From Bacteroidota bacterium (GTDB taxonomy: Bacteria; Bacteroidota; Bacteroidia; Flavobacteriales_E; Vicingaceae): a stretch of DNA of 64,000 bases. The translations under genes were made by a program, and so were the position numbers. The notes beneath the pieces are model-generated. The model searched no databases. It was not told where the DNA came from and saw only the letters and a program-made list of their open reading frames with translations. How positions within the stretch are numbered: the stretch's first letter is position 1; the number at the start of each line of letters is the position of its first letter. This document shows, one piece after another, positions 1 to 10,075 of this stretch. The stretch lies in assembly GCA_013112545.1 (NCBI GenBank), contig JABFGJ010000005.1, positions 1 to 64,000 of the forward strand, written 5' to 3'.

Positions 1-123
1 GTGTTTGCTCACATAAAAAGTAATCGAAACTTTAAACGATTTACATTAAAAGGAATAGAAAAAGCAGAAATAGAGTTCGGATTGCATGCTTTAGCTCATA
101 ATATCAAGAAGAAAAGGGCATGA
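1..123 (+). mobile_element. IS1182-type transposase, C-terminal fragment (cut by window edge)
   Basis: Frame 1 is open from the first base to a TGA at 121-123 and encodes the last 40 residues of a protein. The segment reads VFAHIKSNRNFKRFTLKG, then IEKAEIEFGLHALAHNIKK. This pattern (F-x-x-I-K-x-N-x-x-F-K-R-F, then E-x-G-L-x-A-L-A-H-N) is the conserved C-terminal end of IS1182-family DDE transposases, which cut and paste their own insertion sequence. Only the tail lies in the window, so I cannot say whether the element is intact. I did not identify its terminal inverted repeat in the bases that follow. Confidence 0.7.
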
Positions 124-193
124 AAAAGACCCTTTTTAACAGCTAACCTAAAAACAGTAAATAATCAACTCAATAAAAACTAAAACGAAAAAA

Positions 194-219
194 CCGCCTC
201 ACTTTTACAATGAGACGGC
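194..219 (-). terminator. Intrinsic terminator of ahcY
   Basis: A hairpin with arms CCGCCTCA and TGAGACGG is followed, on the minus strand, by a run of T (the A run at 188-193). It lies about 35 bases past the ahcY stop codon, in the right orientation to end that transcript. Confidence 0.75.
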
Positions 220-252
220 TTCTTTTGTAGTTATAATCCGTTTTTAAGCGAA

Positions 253-1569
253 TTAATATCTATAGTATTCTGGCTTATATGGCCCTTCAACTGTTACTCC
301 AATATACTCCGCTTGATCTTGAGAAAGCACTTCTAACTCAACGCCAATTTTAGCTAAGTGTAAATAAGCTACTTTTTCATCTAAATGCTTCGGTAAAGTA
401 TATACTTTGTTTTCGTAAGCATCTTTATTTGTCCACAATTCAATTTGAGCCAATGTCTGGTTTGTAAAAGAGTTTGACATTACAAATGAAGGATGGCCAG
501 TTGCACAACCTAAGTTCACTAAACGCCCTTGAGCTAAAAGAATAATATCTTTTCCGTCAATGGTATATTTGTCAACTTGTGGTTTAATTTCAACTTTAGT
601 TGAGCCATAATTATCATCTAAAAAGGCAACATCTATTTCATTATCAAAGTGTCCAATATTACAAACGATGGCTTTATCTTTCATCATTTTAAAGTGACGA
701 CCTTTAATAATGTCTTTATTTCCAGTAGCAGTAACTATGATGTCAACTTCAGGAATAGCATTGTCCATTTTTTTAACTTCAAAGCCATCCATTGCAGCTT
801 GTAAAGCACAAATTGGATCCACTTCAGTCACAATTACTCGTGCACCAGCACCTCTTAATGAAGCAGCAGATCCTTTACCAACATCGCCGTAACCAGCAAC
901 TACAGCAACTTTACCAGCCATCATAATATCAGTTGCTCTTCTGATTGAGTCAACTAATGATTCTTTACAACCGTATTTGTTATCGAATTTAGATTTTGTT
1001 ACTGAATCATTTACGTTGATTGCAGGCATTACTAAAGTTCCATTTTTCTCTCTTTCGTATAAACGATGTACACCTGTTGTAGTTTCTTCAGACAAACCAT
1101 TTATTCCAGCAGTTAATTGAGGATATAAATCAAAAACCATGTTGGTTAAATCACCACCATCATCTAAAATCATATTTAATGGCTTTCTATCTTCGCCAAA
1201 GAAAATCGTTTGTTCTATACACCAATCAAACTCTTCATCGGTCATTCCTTTCCAAGCATAAACTGGAATACCAGCAGCAGCAATAGCAGCAGCAGCGTGA
1301 TCTTGAGTCGAGAAAATATTACAAGATGACCATGTAACATCAGCTCCTAAAGCAACTAAAGTTTCAATTAAAACTGCAGTTTGAATGGTCATGTGCAAAC
1401 AACCGGCGATTCTTGCGCCTTTTAATGGTTGAGATGCTCCATATTCTTCTCTAAGAGACATTAATCCTGGCATTTCTGCTTCGGCTAATTCAATTTCTCT
1501 TCTTCCCCACTCTGCTAGGGAAATATCTTTTACCTTATAAGGTATGTACTCAACAGATGTTGTACTCAT
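253..1569 (-). CDS. ahcY: Adenosylhomocysteinase (SAH hydrolase)
   Basis: This cytosolic NAD-dependent enzyme splits S-adenosylhomocysteine into adenosine and homocysteine, removing the product that inhibits methyltransferases. The 438-residue protein has the family's full length. Visible features are the substrate-site segment [15 protein letters not shown] near residues 57-71, a Rossmann motif [10 protein letters not shown] near residue 226 that binds NAD, and the family's C-terminal KPEYYRY, which reaches into the neighbouring subunit's cofactor site. The ATG start is preceded by a promoter-like TAAATTTG. It is transcribed alone, divergently from the gene at 1648. The methionine-cycle partner metK is about 18 kb away in the same window. 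Confidence 0.97.
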   Translation of the reverse strand: MSTTSVEYIPYKVKDISLAEWGRREIELAEAEMPGLMSLREEYGASQPLKGARIAGCLHMTIQTAVLIETLVALGADVTWSSCNIFSTQDHAAAAIAAAGIPVYAWKGMTDEEFDWCIEQTIFFGEDRKPLNMILDDGGDLTNMVFDLYPQLTAGINGLSEETTTGVHRLYEREKNGTLVMPAINVNDSVTKSKFDNKYGCKESLVDSIRRATDIMMAGKVAVVAGYGDVGKGSAASLRGAGARVIVTEVDPICALQAAMDGFEVKKMDNAIPEVDIIVTATGNKDIIKGRHFKMMKDKAIVCNIGHFDNEIDVAFLDDNYGSTKVEIKPQVDKYTIDGKDIILLAQGRLVNLGCATGHPSFVMSNSFTNQTLAQIELWTNKDAYENKVYTLPKHLDEKVAYLHLAKIGVELEVLSQDQAEYIGVTVEGPYKPEYYRY

Positions 1570-1595
1570 ATTTATTATTTTTATTTTTGGGACGG

Positions 1596-1603
1596 CAAAT
1601 TTA
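1596..1603 (-). promoter_or_regulatory. Putative -7 promoter element of ahcY (TAAATTTG)
   Basis: The minus-strand octamer TAAATTTG matches the Bacteroidota -7 consensus TAnnTTTG and lies about 27 bases before the ahcY start codon. I see no clear -33 TTTG at the expected spacing, so this is a motif match only. Confidence 0.45.
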
Positions 1604-1647
1604 CCAATTAAAGATAAGAATCCTAGTATTTATATATTTACAATTAA

Positions 1648-2271
1648 ATGATATTGAAATCAATTACTCGGAATCATCATGTTTTAATTGCTAAGGTTAA
1701 TTACAATCATTTTGATAAATTGTTTTCCCTTTTAGAGAAAAACAAGATTGAACTTTCCCCACTAGGGCGAATTAAAAATATTAAACGCAAAATTGAATGG
1801 CTAACAGTACGATCGACATTAATTGAATTTTTGGGTAAACCCATTGAGATTGTATATGATCAAGAACACAAACCACATTTATCTGATAATTCAACCAACA
1901 TCTCTATTTCTCATTCTCATGAGATGATTGCCCTCAGTTTGAATAATGATATCAATAACGGAATTGATATTCAACATTTATCTAATAAAATAATTCGCAT
2001 AAAAGAAAAATTTCTAAGCCCTCAAGAGTTAGAAAAAATTGACCCAGGCGATGTAAAGACTTTAACTTTATACTGGTCTATCAAAGAAGCCCTCTTTAAA
2101 GTTTATGGAAAAAACGATATTTTTTTGAAAGAAAACATAGAGGTTGTAACCTTTTGTAAAAAAACAATGACAGCTGTTGGAAGAATAAAAACAGATAACT
2201 ATTTCAACGAACTTCGTTTAAACTTAGAAATTATTGATGATTATTCATTAGCTTACACTGTGAATTCTTAA
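1648..2271 (+). CDS. 4'-phosphopantetheinyl transferase superfamily protein
   Basis: The 207-residue protein has the two signatures of Sfp/AcpS-type transferases, which move phosphopantetheine from CoA onto carrier proteins. One is GIDIQ near residue 105 and the other is WSIKEALFKVYGK near residue 143; the acidic residues in these motifs bind the magnesium ion. The length fits the Sfp-like two-half architecture and not the shorter AcpS type. It begins 78 bases from the divergent ahcY start, so the two share an intergenic promoter region. Whether it serves fatty acid synthesis or a specialised carrier protein cannot be read from the sequence, since no PKS or NRPS gene is nearby. Confidence 0.85.
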   Translation: MILKSITRNHHVLIAKVNYNHFDKLFSLLEKNKIELSPLGRIKNIKRKIEWLTVRSTLIEFLGKPIEIVYDQEHKPHLSDNSTNISISHSHEMIALSLNNDINNGIDIQHLSNKIIRIKEKFLSPQELEKIDPGDVKTLTLYWSIKEALFKVYGKNDIFLKENIEVVTFCKKTMTAVGRIKTDNYFNELRLNLEIIDDYSLAYTVNS

Positions 2272-2294
2272 TTTCGCAACTTATCTGATTTGAA

Positions 2295-3044
2295 TTGAAT
2301 AAGAGCATCATAAATAAAATACAAAATACTGCTAAAGCTAATCAGAAGCAATTAGCTGTTTTAATAGACCCAGATAAATCCTCAGATGAGTATATCCAAT
2401 CCATTTGCAAGAATGCAAAACTAGCACAAGTCAGTTTTTTTTTGGTTGGAGGCAGTCTTTTAACCGATGGTAATATGGATGACACCATTAGTCAATTAAA
2501 ACAGAAAACAGATATTCCAATTATTATTTTTCCTGGTAGCAGCTCGCAAATCAGCAAGCATGCTGATGGCATTTTATTCCTTTCACTTTTGTCAAGTAGA
2601 AACCCCGAAATGCTGATTGGACAACAAGTTGTTGCTGCTCCATTTTTGAAAAAAACAAATCTTGAAATAATTTCAACGGCATACTTACTAATCGATTCTG
2701 GAGAACAAACAACAGCATCATACATTAGTAATTCACAACCAATACCTGCTAACAAAGCTGAAATTGCTGCCTGCACTGCATTAGCTGGCGAATACATGGG
2801 AATGCAAGTTCTCTATTTGGACGGTGGAAGCGGAGCTAAAAATCCAGTGAGCGCCGAAATGATCAGCAAGGTAAAAGAATACACTAAAAATCCTCTGCTA
2901 ATCGGCGGAGGAATAAACACGCTGGAAAAAGCTAAAACTGCTTGGAATGCAGGTGCTGATGTTATTGTTGTTGGAAATGCTTTTGAACAAGACGACTCTT
3001 TTTGTTTAGCCCTCGGGGAGCTGTTGAGCGAAATCAATCAATAA
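2295..3044 (+). CDS. Geranylgeranylglyceryl/heptaprenylglyceryl phosphate synthase
   Basis: This TIM-barrel prenyltransferase joins sn-glycerol-1-phosphate to a long polyprenyl diphosphate, as in archaeal lipid synthesis; Bacteroidota carry a bacterial version. The 249-residue protein shows LIDPDK near residue 23, YLDGGSGAKNPVS near residue 174 and GGGINTLEKAKTAWNAGADVIVVGN near residues 204-228, which are the phosphate-binding loops. The start is TTG; no in-frame ATG before LIDPDK was found. It sits 23 bases after the transferase gene and abuts the pnuC-like gene directly (stop at 3044, next ATG at 3045), so the four genes from 1648 to 4161 are probably one operon. The product's role in bacterial membranes is not known from this sequence. 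Confidence 0.9.
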   Translation: MNKSIINKIQNTAKANQKQLAVLIDPDKSSDEYIQSICKNAKLAQVSFFLVGGSLLTDGNMDDTISQLKQKTDIPIIIFPGSSSQISKHADGILFLSLLSSRNPEMLIGQQVVAAPFLKKTNLEIISTAYLLIDSGEQTTASYISNSQPIPANKAEIAACTALAGEYMGMQVLYLDGGSGAKNPVSAEMISKVKEYTKNPLLIGGGINTLEKAKTAWNAGADVIVVGNAFEQDDSFCLALGELLSEINQ

Positions 3045-3644
3045 ATGTTCGATTCACTTTTTGAACAAATACAACATCCTAACTTAGATTTTTTATTAGA
3101 AGCCATTGCAGTTATAACGGCAATCATATATGTTTGGTTGGCTGCTAGAAGTAATTATTGGTGCTTTTTGTTTGGTTTTATTAGCAGTGCAGTATATGTT
3201 TATATCTGTTTTCAATTTAAACTTTATTTTGATGTAATCATCAATTTATTTTACCTCCTGATGTCGGTTATTGGTTGGGTTAGTTGGAAAAACAACACAG
3301 AAGATAATATCCTTCAGATATTTTCAATGAATAAAAGGGAGTTCTGGAAGTTAATTGCATTGGGTATAAGCATTACAATACTTCTTGCTGCCTTTGCTAC
3401 ACATTTTTCCGATGCTTCACTACCCTATTTAGATGCTTTTACTACGGTGTTCGGCATTATAGCAACTATTCTAGTGATACAACGTAAGATCGAAAATTGG
3501 TTAATCTGGATAGCAGTTGATATTGTTGCTATAAGCATGTATTTTTACAAAGGCCTACAGCTTACTGCTTTGCTTTTTTTAATTTACACTATCATTGCAA
3601 TAAGTGGCTATATCTCTTGGAAAAAACAATTGAATCATGATTAA
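3045..3644 (+). CDS. pnuC: PnuC-family vitamin transporter
   Basis: This is an inner-membrane facilitator of the PnuC family, which moves nicotinamide riboside (PnuC) or thiamine (PnuT) and is pulled by phosphorylation of the cargo inside the cell. The 199-residue protein is nearly all hydrophobic, with about seven membrane segments. It carries the family region around SNYWCFLFGFISSAVY and VIGWVSW near residues 78-82. It overlaps the downstream kinase gene by 8 bases, which suggests translational coupling and a shared pathway. The NadR-like kinase argues for nicotinamide riboside, while the TPP riboswitch just beyond raises the thiamine alternative. The sequence alone does not decide. Confidence 0.85.
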   Translation: MFDSLFEQIQHPNLDFLLEAIAVITAIIYVWLAARSNYWCFLFGFISSAVYVYICFQFKLYFDVIINLFYLLMSVIGWVSWKNNTEDNILQIFSMNKREFWKLIALGISITILLAAFATHFSDASLPYLDAFTTVFGIIATILVIQRKIENWLIWIAVDIVAISMYFYKGLQLTALLFLIYTIIAISGYISWKKQLNHD

Positions 3645-4161
3645 AACTATTGCCATTGTTGGTCCTGAATCGAGCGGTAAATCGAGTTTAGCTCTTGAAT
3701 TAGCTGCGTATTTTAAAGAGCCTTTGGTTTTGGAATATGCTAGAACATACCTATCAAAACAAAATGGAAAATACACCATTAATGATTTGGCATGTATTGC
3801 AAAGGGTCAGTTAGAAAGTGAAAAAAAAGCTATTCAAAAAGCCAATCAACTTATAATCGCTGACACCAGCAATATTGACATCCAAGTTTGGTCAAAAATA
3901 AAATATGGTTATACTTTGAAAGAAATTTACCAATATGAACCAGACTATATACAGACCCACTATCTTTTGACTGAACCTGATTTGCCATATGAGGCAGGAG
4001 TTTATAGAGAGCGCCCTAAAATTGAAGACCGTATTGAAATATTTGATACTTTTTTTGACTTGCTTATAGACAATGTTAACTTTCTTGGAATTGTAAATGG
4101 AATAGGTGAAATTCGATTTAAAAATGCTTTAGAAAGAATTAATTCAAGAATAAATATCTAA
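3637..4161 (+). CDS. NadR-like P-loop kinase/ATPase (vitamin-trapping kinase)
   Basis: The 174-residue protein begins with a Walker A loop, IVGPESSGKSSLALELAAYF at residues 7-26, followed by LEYARTYL. This matches the ribosylnicotinamide-kinase domain of NadR, which phosphorylates nicotinamide riboside to NMN. Unlike E. coli NadR it has no helix-turn-helix and no adenylyltransferase domain, so it is the kinase domain alone. It overlaps pnuC by 8 bases, the usual transporter-kinase pairing for metabolic trapping. The downstream TPP riboswitch leaves open that the pair handles thiamine. The -7 promoter element of the next transcript overlaps this gene's stop codon. Confidence 0.75.
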   Translation: MIKTIAIVGPESSGKSSLALELAAYFKEPLVLEYARTYLSKQNGKYTINDLACIAKGQLESEKKAIQKANQLIIADTSNIDIQVWSKIKYGYTLKEIYQYEPDYIQTHYLLTEPDLPYEAGVYRERPKIEDRIEIFDTFFDLLIDNVNFLGIVNGIGEIRFKNALERINSRINI

Positions 4162-4166
4162 GTTTG
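4159..4166 (+). promoter_or_regulatory. Putative -7 promoter element of the TPP riboswitch transcript (TAAGTTTG)
   Basis: TAAGTTTG matches the Bacteroidota TAnnTTTG consensus and overlaps the stop codon of the kinase gene. Transcription would start close to 4172, just at the beginning of the riboswitch, so the receptor appears to have its own promoter. Confidence 0.5.
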
Positions 4167-4167
4167 C

Positions 4168-4275
4168 TTCATCTCTTTTGGGGTGCCTTTTTTACGAAAG
4201 TAAAATTAAAAACAGGCTGAGATTACACCCTTTGAACCTGATGCCGATAATGCGGACGCAGGGAGAAGAACAAGC
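4168..4275 (+). ncRNA. TPP (THI-box) riboswitch
   Basis: The conserved thiamine pyrophosphate aptamer is directly readable: GGGGTGCC at 4180-4187, GGCTGAGA at 4215-4222, then ACACCCTTTGAACCTGAT, GATAATGCGGACGCAGGGA. These are the P1/P2, J3/2 and P4/P5 elements that bind TPP. The outer stem can form between TCTC before the first block and GAGA after the last. A small hairpin AGCACA/TGTGCT (4273-4287) follows without a T run, so control may act on translation or on an alternative structure and not through a plain terminator. It sits about 80 bases before the TonB receptor start. Confidence 0.95.
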
Positions 4276-4353
4276 ACATTTTGTGCTACATAAATATATT
4301 TGTTTACACGAAAAATAACCCCAAGTTTTTCAATAATAGGTTAATTCATTATT

Positions 4354-6792
4354 ATGAAAAAGTCGTTGTTTTTTATTTTGGCATTAAGCCCATGTTTATT
4401 TTTTGCACAAAACAGAATTTCTGGAAAAGTCTTTGACAAATCAAATCAAGAGGTTTTATCTGGGGCAAATGTTTTTATTGAGAACAGTTATTATGCAACT
4501 TTCACAGATGCAGAGGGCTCGTTCCAATTTAATAGTATTAAATCCGACCATTCAAACATCATTATTTCATTTATAGGTTACGAAAATGACACATTTGCTT
4601 TAAGCGATAAAAATCTCGAAAATATAAGAATATTCCTAAGCCCAAAGGAGTTTCAAACAGAAGAAGTGATTGTTTCGGCAACTCAAATTAACGATCAAAA
4701 CCCATCGACAAAAAGCAATTTAAATGCAAAACAAATTGGTGAAAACAACATGGGAGCAGACATTCCTTATTTGCTTCAACAAACCCCATCAGTTGTAACA
4801 ACTTCAGATGCTGGAGCAGGCGTGGGATATACTGGAGTTCGAATAAGAGGTATTGACCCAACTGGAATAAACATCACTTTAAATGGGATTCCGATTAATG
4901 ACTCAGAATCTCATGGAGTTTTCTGGGTAAATATGCCAGATTTAGCGTCTTCTTTATCGAATATTCAAATTCAACGTGGAGTAGGCACTTCAACTAATGG
5001 TGCTGGTGCTTTTGGGGCATCGATTAACATGCAAACTGATGGGTTGACTAAAAAAAGTATTGGAGAGATCAATAATTCGTACGGCTCATTTAACACAAGA
5101 AAACACACCGTTAAAGTCGGCACAGGCTTAATCAACAATAGGTTTGCTATGGAAGGCCGCCTTTCTAAAATAAACTCTGATGGTTATATAGACCGAGCAA
5201 GCTCCGATTTAGGTTCCTACTTTTTATCGGGAACATATTATGGTAAAAAGACCATAATCAAAGCTATCATTTTTGGAGGAAGAGAAACAACGTATCAATC
5301 GTGGTACGGAACGCCTGAAGCAAGAATTAATAACGATTTAAATGCCCTTGAAAACACAATTAACAATGAGGGTTTTTCCGATAAAATTGCCAATAACCTT
5401 AGAAACTCAGATCGAAGATACAATCACTATTTATATGACAACCAGGTTGACCAATATGGGCAAGACCACAATCAACTGCATTTTTCGCATCAATTCTCAG
5501 AAAAGCTTACAGCCAACCTTTCTCTTCATTATACACATGGAGAAGGCTATTATGAGGAGTTTAAAGAAGATCAAGACTTTTCAGATTACAATTTAAACAA
5601 CATCAATTTAGCTGCAGATACAATTGAATCAACTGACTTAATCAGAAGAAGGTGGCTTAAAAATGATTTTTATGGTTTTACATACTCCTTATTATATAAG
5701 CCAAATCACAAACTAAAATTTACTTTAGGAGGTGGTGCAAATCAATATGAGGGAGATCATTTTGGCGAGATTATTTGGGCTGAATTTTCTTCTAATAGTT
5801 TTCCTAGACAAAATTACTATTTGAACAGCAGCACCAAAACTGACGCAAACAGCTATTTAAAGGCCAGTTATCAAGTCAATAAAAAAATAATAGCTTTTGT
5901 TGATCTTCAAGCTAGATTTATAACTTACAAAAGCAAAGGTGTTGACAATGACCAAAGAAAGATAGATGTTCAAGAAAACTATCAATTCTTTAATCCCAAA
6001 CTTGGATTGAATTATTTGCTGAATGAAAAAAATACGTTTTCCTTGTTATTTGCCATTGGAAATCGCGAACCAAACAGATCTGATTTAATCGACCAAGACA
6101 GTCTGGCAAACAAAGCTGAACAACTTCAAAATATTGAAATAGGTTACGAAAACAAAGGGAAAAAGCATTTACTTGGAATTAACCTTTACTATATGTTGTA
6201 TAAAGACCAATTGATAAACACAGGCCAACTTAATGATGTGGGTTCACCCATTCGAAAAAACGTAAAGTCTAGTTATCGAAGAGGAATTGAGTTAACTGGA
6301 GCTTATGCATTTACCAAAAAATTGAAATATCAAGCCAACATCACTCTAAGTCAAAATCAAATAGAATCTTTTACAGAATTAACTTATGATTATACCAATG
6401 GATTTGATATACGGTCAACAAACAAGGGCACAACCGACATTGCATTTTCTCCTTCCATAATTGCCAATGGAGAATTGGTATTTAATCCAAGCAAAGTAAT
6501 TGAAATAGGTTTTCAATCCAGATATGTAGGTGAACAATATTTAGACAATACTTCAAATAAAAACAGAAAATTGGATGCGTATTTTGTTAATGATTTGAGA
6601 ATTGAATTTAAAATACCATCAAAAACCATTCGAGAAGTTAAAGTTATGGCAAGAGTTAATAATATTTTTTCTGAAGCATATAGCGCAAATGGATATACCT
6701 ACACTTATATTGTAGGTAAATCAATTACAGAAAATTTTTATTATCCTCAGGCATTACGGAATTACATGATTGGGCTGAACCTTAAGTTTTAG
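4354..6792 (+). CDS. TonB-dependent outer-membrane receptor under TPP riboswitch control (probable thiamine uptake)
   Basis: The 812-residue protein has a signal peptide (MKKSLFFILALSPCLFFAQ) and an N-terminal carboxypeptidase-regulatory-like domain, residues 20-105, with the usual GKVFDKSNQEVLSGANVFI start. A plug domain covers about 115-230 (VRIRGIDPTGINITLNGIPIND), and a long beta-barrel ends in the outer-membrane terminal phenylalanine (LNLKF). It imports a ligand across the outer membrane with energy from TonB-ExbB-ExbD. Because a TPP riboswitch lies in its leader, the ligand is probably thiamine, its phosphates or a thiamine precursor. This is inference from regulation and not from a ligand-binding motif. 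Confidence 0.9.
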   Translation: MKKSLFFILALSPCLFFAQNRISGKVFDKSNQEVLSGANVFIENSYYATFTDAEGSFQFNSIKSDHSNIIISFIGYENDTFALSDKNLENIRIFLSPKEFQTEEVIVSATQINDQNPSTKSNLNAKQIGENNMGADIPYLLQQTPSVVTTSDAGAGVGYTGVRIRGIDPTGINITLNGIPINDSESHGVFWVNMPDLASSLSNIQIQRGVGTSTNGAGAFGASINMQTDGLTKKSIGEINNSYGSFNTRKHTVKVGTGLINNRFAMEGRLSKINSDGYIDRASSDLGSYFLSGTYYGKKTIIKAIIFGGRETTYQSWYGTPEARINNDLNALENTINNEGFSDKIANNLRNSDRRYNHYLYDNQVDQYGQDHNQLHFSHQFSEKLTANLSLHYTHGEGYYEEFKEDQDFSDYNLNNINLAADTIESTDLIRRRWLKNDFYGFTYSLLYKPNHKLKFTLGGGANQYEGDHFGEIIWAEFSSNSFPRQNYYLNSSTKTDANSYLKASYQVNKKIIAFVDLQARFITYKSKGVDNDQRKIDVQENYQFFNPKLGLNYLLNEKNTFSLLFAIGNREPNRSDLIDQDSLANKAEQLQNIEIGYENKGKKHLLGINLYYMLYKDQLINTGQLNDVGSPIRKNVKSSYRRGIELTGAYAFTKKLKYQANITLSQNQIESFTELTYDYTNGFDIRSTNKGTTDIAFSPSIIANGELVFNPSKVIEIGFQSRYVGEQYLDNTSNKNRKLDAYFVNDLRIEFKIPSKTIREVKVMARVNNIFSEAYSANGYTYTYIVGKSITENFYYPQALRNYMIGLNLKF

Positions 6793-7364
6793 TACTTGCA
6801 GTTACAAGCGTTTGAGATTCTGATTACAGTTTCAGGAAACCAATTCCTCAACTTTATTTCTAAATCTCTTGAAATTAACATACCGCTTAAGTCCAATAAT
6901 TCTAGTTGACTTAATTCACCAAATGAATCTGGGAATTCTTTAATCTCATTAGACCATAAATCTAATCTTCTTAATGCGCTTAGTTTAGAAAACTCCTTGG
7001 GAATTTTTTTTATGGTATTGTTATTTAGAGTTAGTACCTCTAAAAATTGTAAGTGACCCATTTGATAAGGTAAGTGACTTATCTTGTTTTTAGATAAGTC
7101 CAATTCAGTTAATTGCGAAAGACTATCGATCTTCAATGGGATTTGTGAGATTTTATTTTTACTTAAATTAAGGTATTCAAGATTTTTAAACTCAAAAATG
7201 GAGTTTGGGAATTCAAGTAATTTATTTTTCGATAAATCTAAGCGATATACAATTTCAGGACGCTCTAAGGCATGTTTTAAATTTGTAAACACATAATCTC
7301 TTTCTCCAATTTCCTGACTTAAAAGGCTAAACGGCAAAATCAATAGAAAAATAAAAACTCTCAT
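6789..7364 (-). CDS. Exported leucine-rich repeat protein
   Basis: The 191-residue protein has a signal peptide (MRVFIFLLILPFSLLSQ) and then about five leucine-rich repeats. The repeats have the form L-x-x-L-x-L-x-x-N-x-I-x-x-I-P, for example LEYLNLSKNKISQIP and LEVLTLNNNTIKKIP. They are of the bacterial type that forms a curved protein-binding surface. It overlaps the 3' end of the TonB receptor by 4 bases on the opposite strand and the ribF stop codon by 4 bases on its own strand, so it is probably co-transcribed with ribF. Its partner is unknown. Two cysteines close to the C-terminus (NACNCKY) are a small oddity. Confidence 0.8.
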   Translation of the reverse strand: MRVFIFLLILPFSLLSQEIGERDYVFTNLKHALERPEIVYRLDLSKNKLLEFPNSIFEFKNLEYLNLSKNKISQIPLKIDSLSQLTELDLSKNKISHLPYQMGHLQFLEVLTLNNNTIKKIPKEFSKLSALRRLDLWSNEIKEFPDSFGELSQLELLDLSGMLISRDLEIKLRNWFPETVIRISNACNCKY

Positions 7365-8290
7365 TTTAGAATTTGTTTTACTCGTTGTTGATCATTTCTA
7401 ATTGCTTGAGTTAACAATTCTCTAGTTTCAAACTTTTTCTCATCTCGAATACGTTGCATCAACTCTACTTGAATAGTCTGCCCATAAATCATGTCATTAA
7501 AATCAAAAATGTTTACTTCTATAGTTAGCTGATCTTTTTGGTCTGAAATACTCGGACGAAATCCAATGTTCATCATTCCATGGTATTTTTGACCTGAAAA
7601 TTTTACATAAACAGCATAAACACCATGTGCTGGAATTAATTTATAGTGCTTGTCAATTTTTAAATTTGCTGTTGGAAAACCCAATTCTCTCCCCAATTGC
7701 TGCCCTTTAACAACCGTGCCGGTCAAACTGTAAGGCTGGCCTAAATAATGCATAGCCGTTTGTATGTCTCCTGACAATAATGCATTTCGAATTTTAGTTG
7801 AACTTACATTTACATCTTCGATTTCTTGAGCTGGAATCTCCTCAACCTCAAACCCATATAATGGTCCAAACTCCATCAGATGCTCAAAAGAGCCTTCTCT
7901 ATTTCTACCAAAATGATGGTCATAACCAATGACAAGTTTTTTAGTTCCTAATTGATTAACTAAAATATCTCTTACAAATTCGAGAGAGCTAATTCTTGAA
8001 AACTTTTTTGTAAAAGGATGAATTATGAGATGTTCTATTCCCGCTTTTTCTAGCAATTTAACTTTTTCATCAATCGTATTTAAAAGCTGTAAATCAGAAT
8101 CTGGATTAAGCACCATACGTGGGTGAGGAAAAAAAGTGAGCAGAACTGTTTCTGCATCATTTTTTTGGGCAACTTCTATCAAGCGGTTCAAAATTTTTCG
8201 GTGGCCAATATGCACTCCGTCAAACGTTCCTGTTGTAACTACAGCCTTGTTTCGCTTAACGAAACTATCAATCCCATGGTAAACCTTCAC
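7361..8290 (-). CDS. ribF: Bifunctional riboflavin kinase / FAD synthetase
   Basis: This cytosolic enzyme phosphorylates riboflavin to FMN and then adenylates FMN to FAD. The 309 residues contain the N-terminal nucleotidyltransferase domain with TGTFDGVHIGH near residue 21 and the STKIRNALLSGD region near residue 168. The C-terminal flavokinase domain has GRELGFPTANL near residue 199. Length and domain order are normal for the family. It is the first gene of a two-gene minus-strand unit with the LRR protein, with a TAATTTTG promoter-like octamer about 56 bases upstream. Confidence 0.95.
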   Translation of the reverse strand: MKVYHGIDSFVKRNKAVVTTGTFDGVHIGHRKILNRLIEVAQKNDAETVLLTFFPHPRMVLNPDSDLQLLNTIDEKVKLLEKAGIEHLIIHPFTKKFSRISSLEFVRDILVNQLGTKKLVIGYDHHFGRNREGSFEHLMEFGPLYGFEVEEIPAQEIEDVNVSSTKIRNALLSGDIQTAMHYLGQPYSLTGTVVKGQQLGRELGFPTANLKIDKHYKLIPAHGVYAVYVKFSGQKYHGMMNIGFRPSISDQKDQLTIEVNIFDFNDMIYGQTIQVELMQRIRDEKKFETRELLTQAIRNDQQRVKQILK

Positions 8291-8345
8291 GTAGAGAAAA
8301 TATTAATTTTTGAATTTAAAGCTTAATCATTCATTATAGAAGACT

Positions 8346-8353
8346 CAAAATTA
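8346..8353 (-). promoter_or_regulatory. Putative -7 promoter element of ribF (TAATTTTG)
   Basis: The minus strand reads TAATTTTG, matching TAnnTTTG, about 56 bases before the ribF start. It lies in the same divergent intergenic space as the atpD promoter. Confidence 0.4.
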
Positions 8354-8401
8354 GCAAAATAAAAAGAGCAAAAAAGCTTTCCAATAAATAGAAAAAAGCA
8401 G

Positions 8402-8409
8402 TACTTTTG
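8402..8409 (+). promoter_or_regulatory. Putative -7 promoter element of atpD (TACTTTTG)
   Basis: TACTTTTGCA matches the strong form of the Bacteroidota -7 element (TAnnTTTGC). It lies 45 bases before the atpD ATG. Confidence 0.55.
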
Positions 8410-8451
8410 CAGCCTAAAATTTGGATACAATTTTATTATTATAAATTATAA

Positions 8452-9978
<1,527 letters not shown>

Positions 9979-9984
9979 AACTGC

Positions 9985-10057
9985 GCCCTTCGGTGCTAAT
10001 TAAATCACAATAAACGTTTATACAACAAACTTTTAGATTTTTTAATTCGCTAAGGGC
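9985..10057 (+). repeat. Imperfect inverted repeat between atpD and atpC
   Basis: The 97-base gap contains GCCCTT (9985-9990) and AATTAAA (9998-10004). They pair with TTTAATT (10041-10047) and AAGGGC (10052-10057), giving 13 base pairs around an internal loop. It has no T run after it, so it looks more like a processing or stability element than a terminator. Confidence 0.5.
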
Positions 10058-10075
10058 TCTCAATAAAATTGAATT

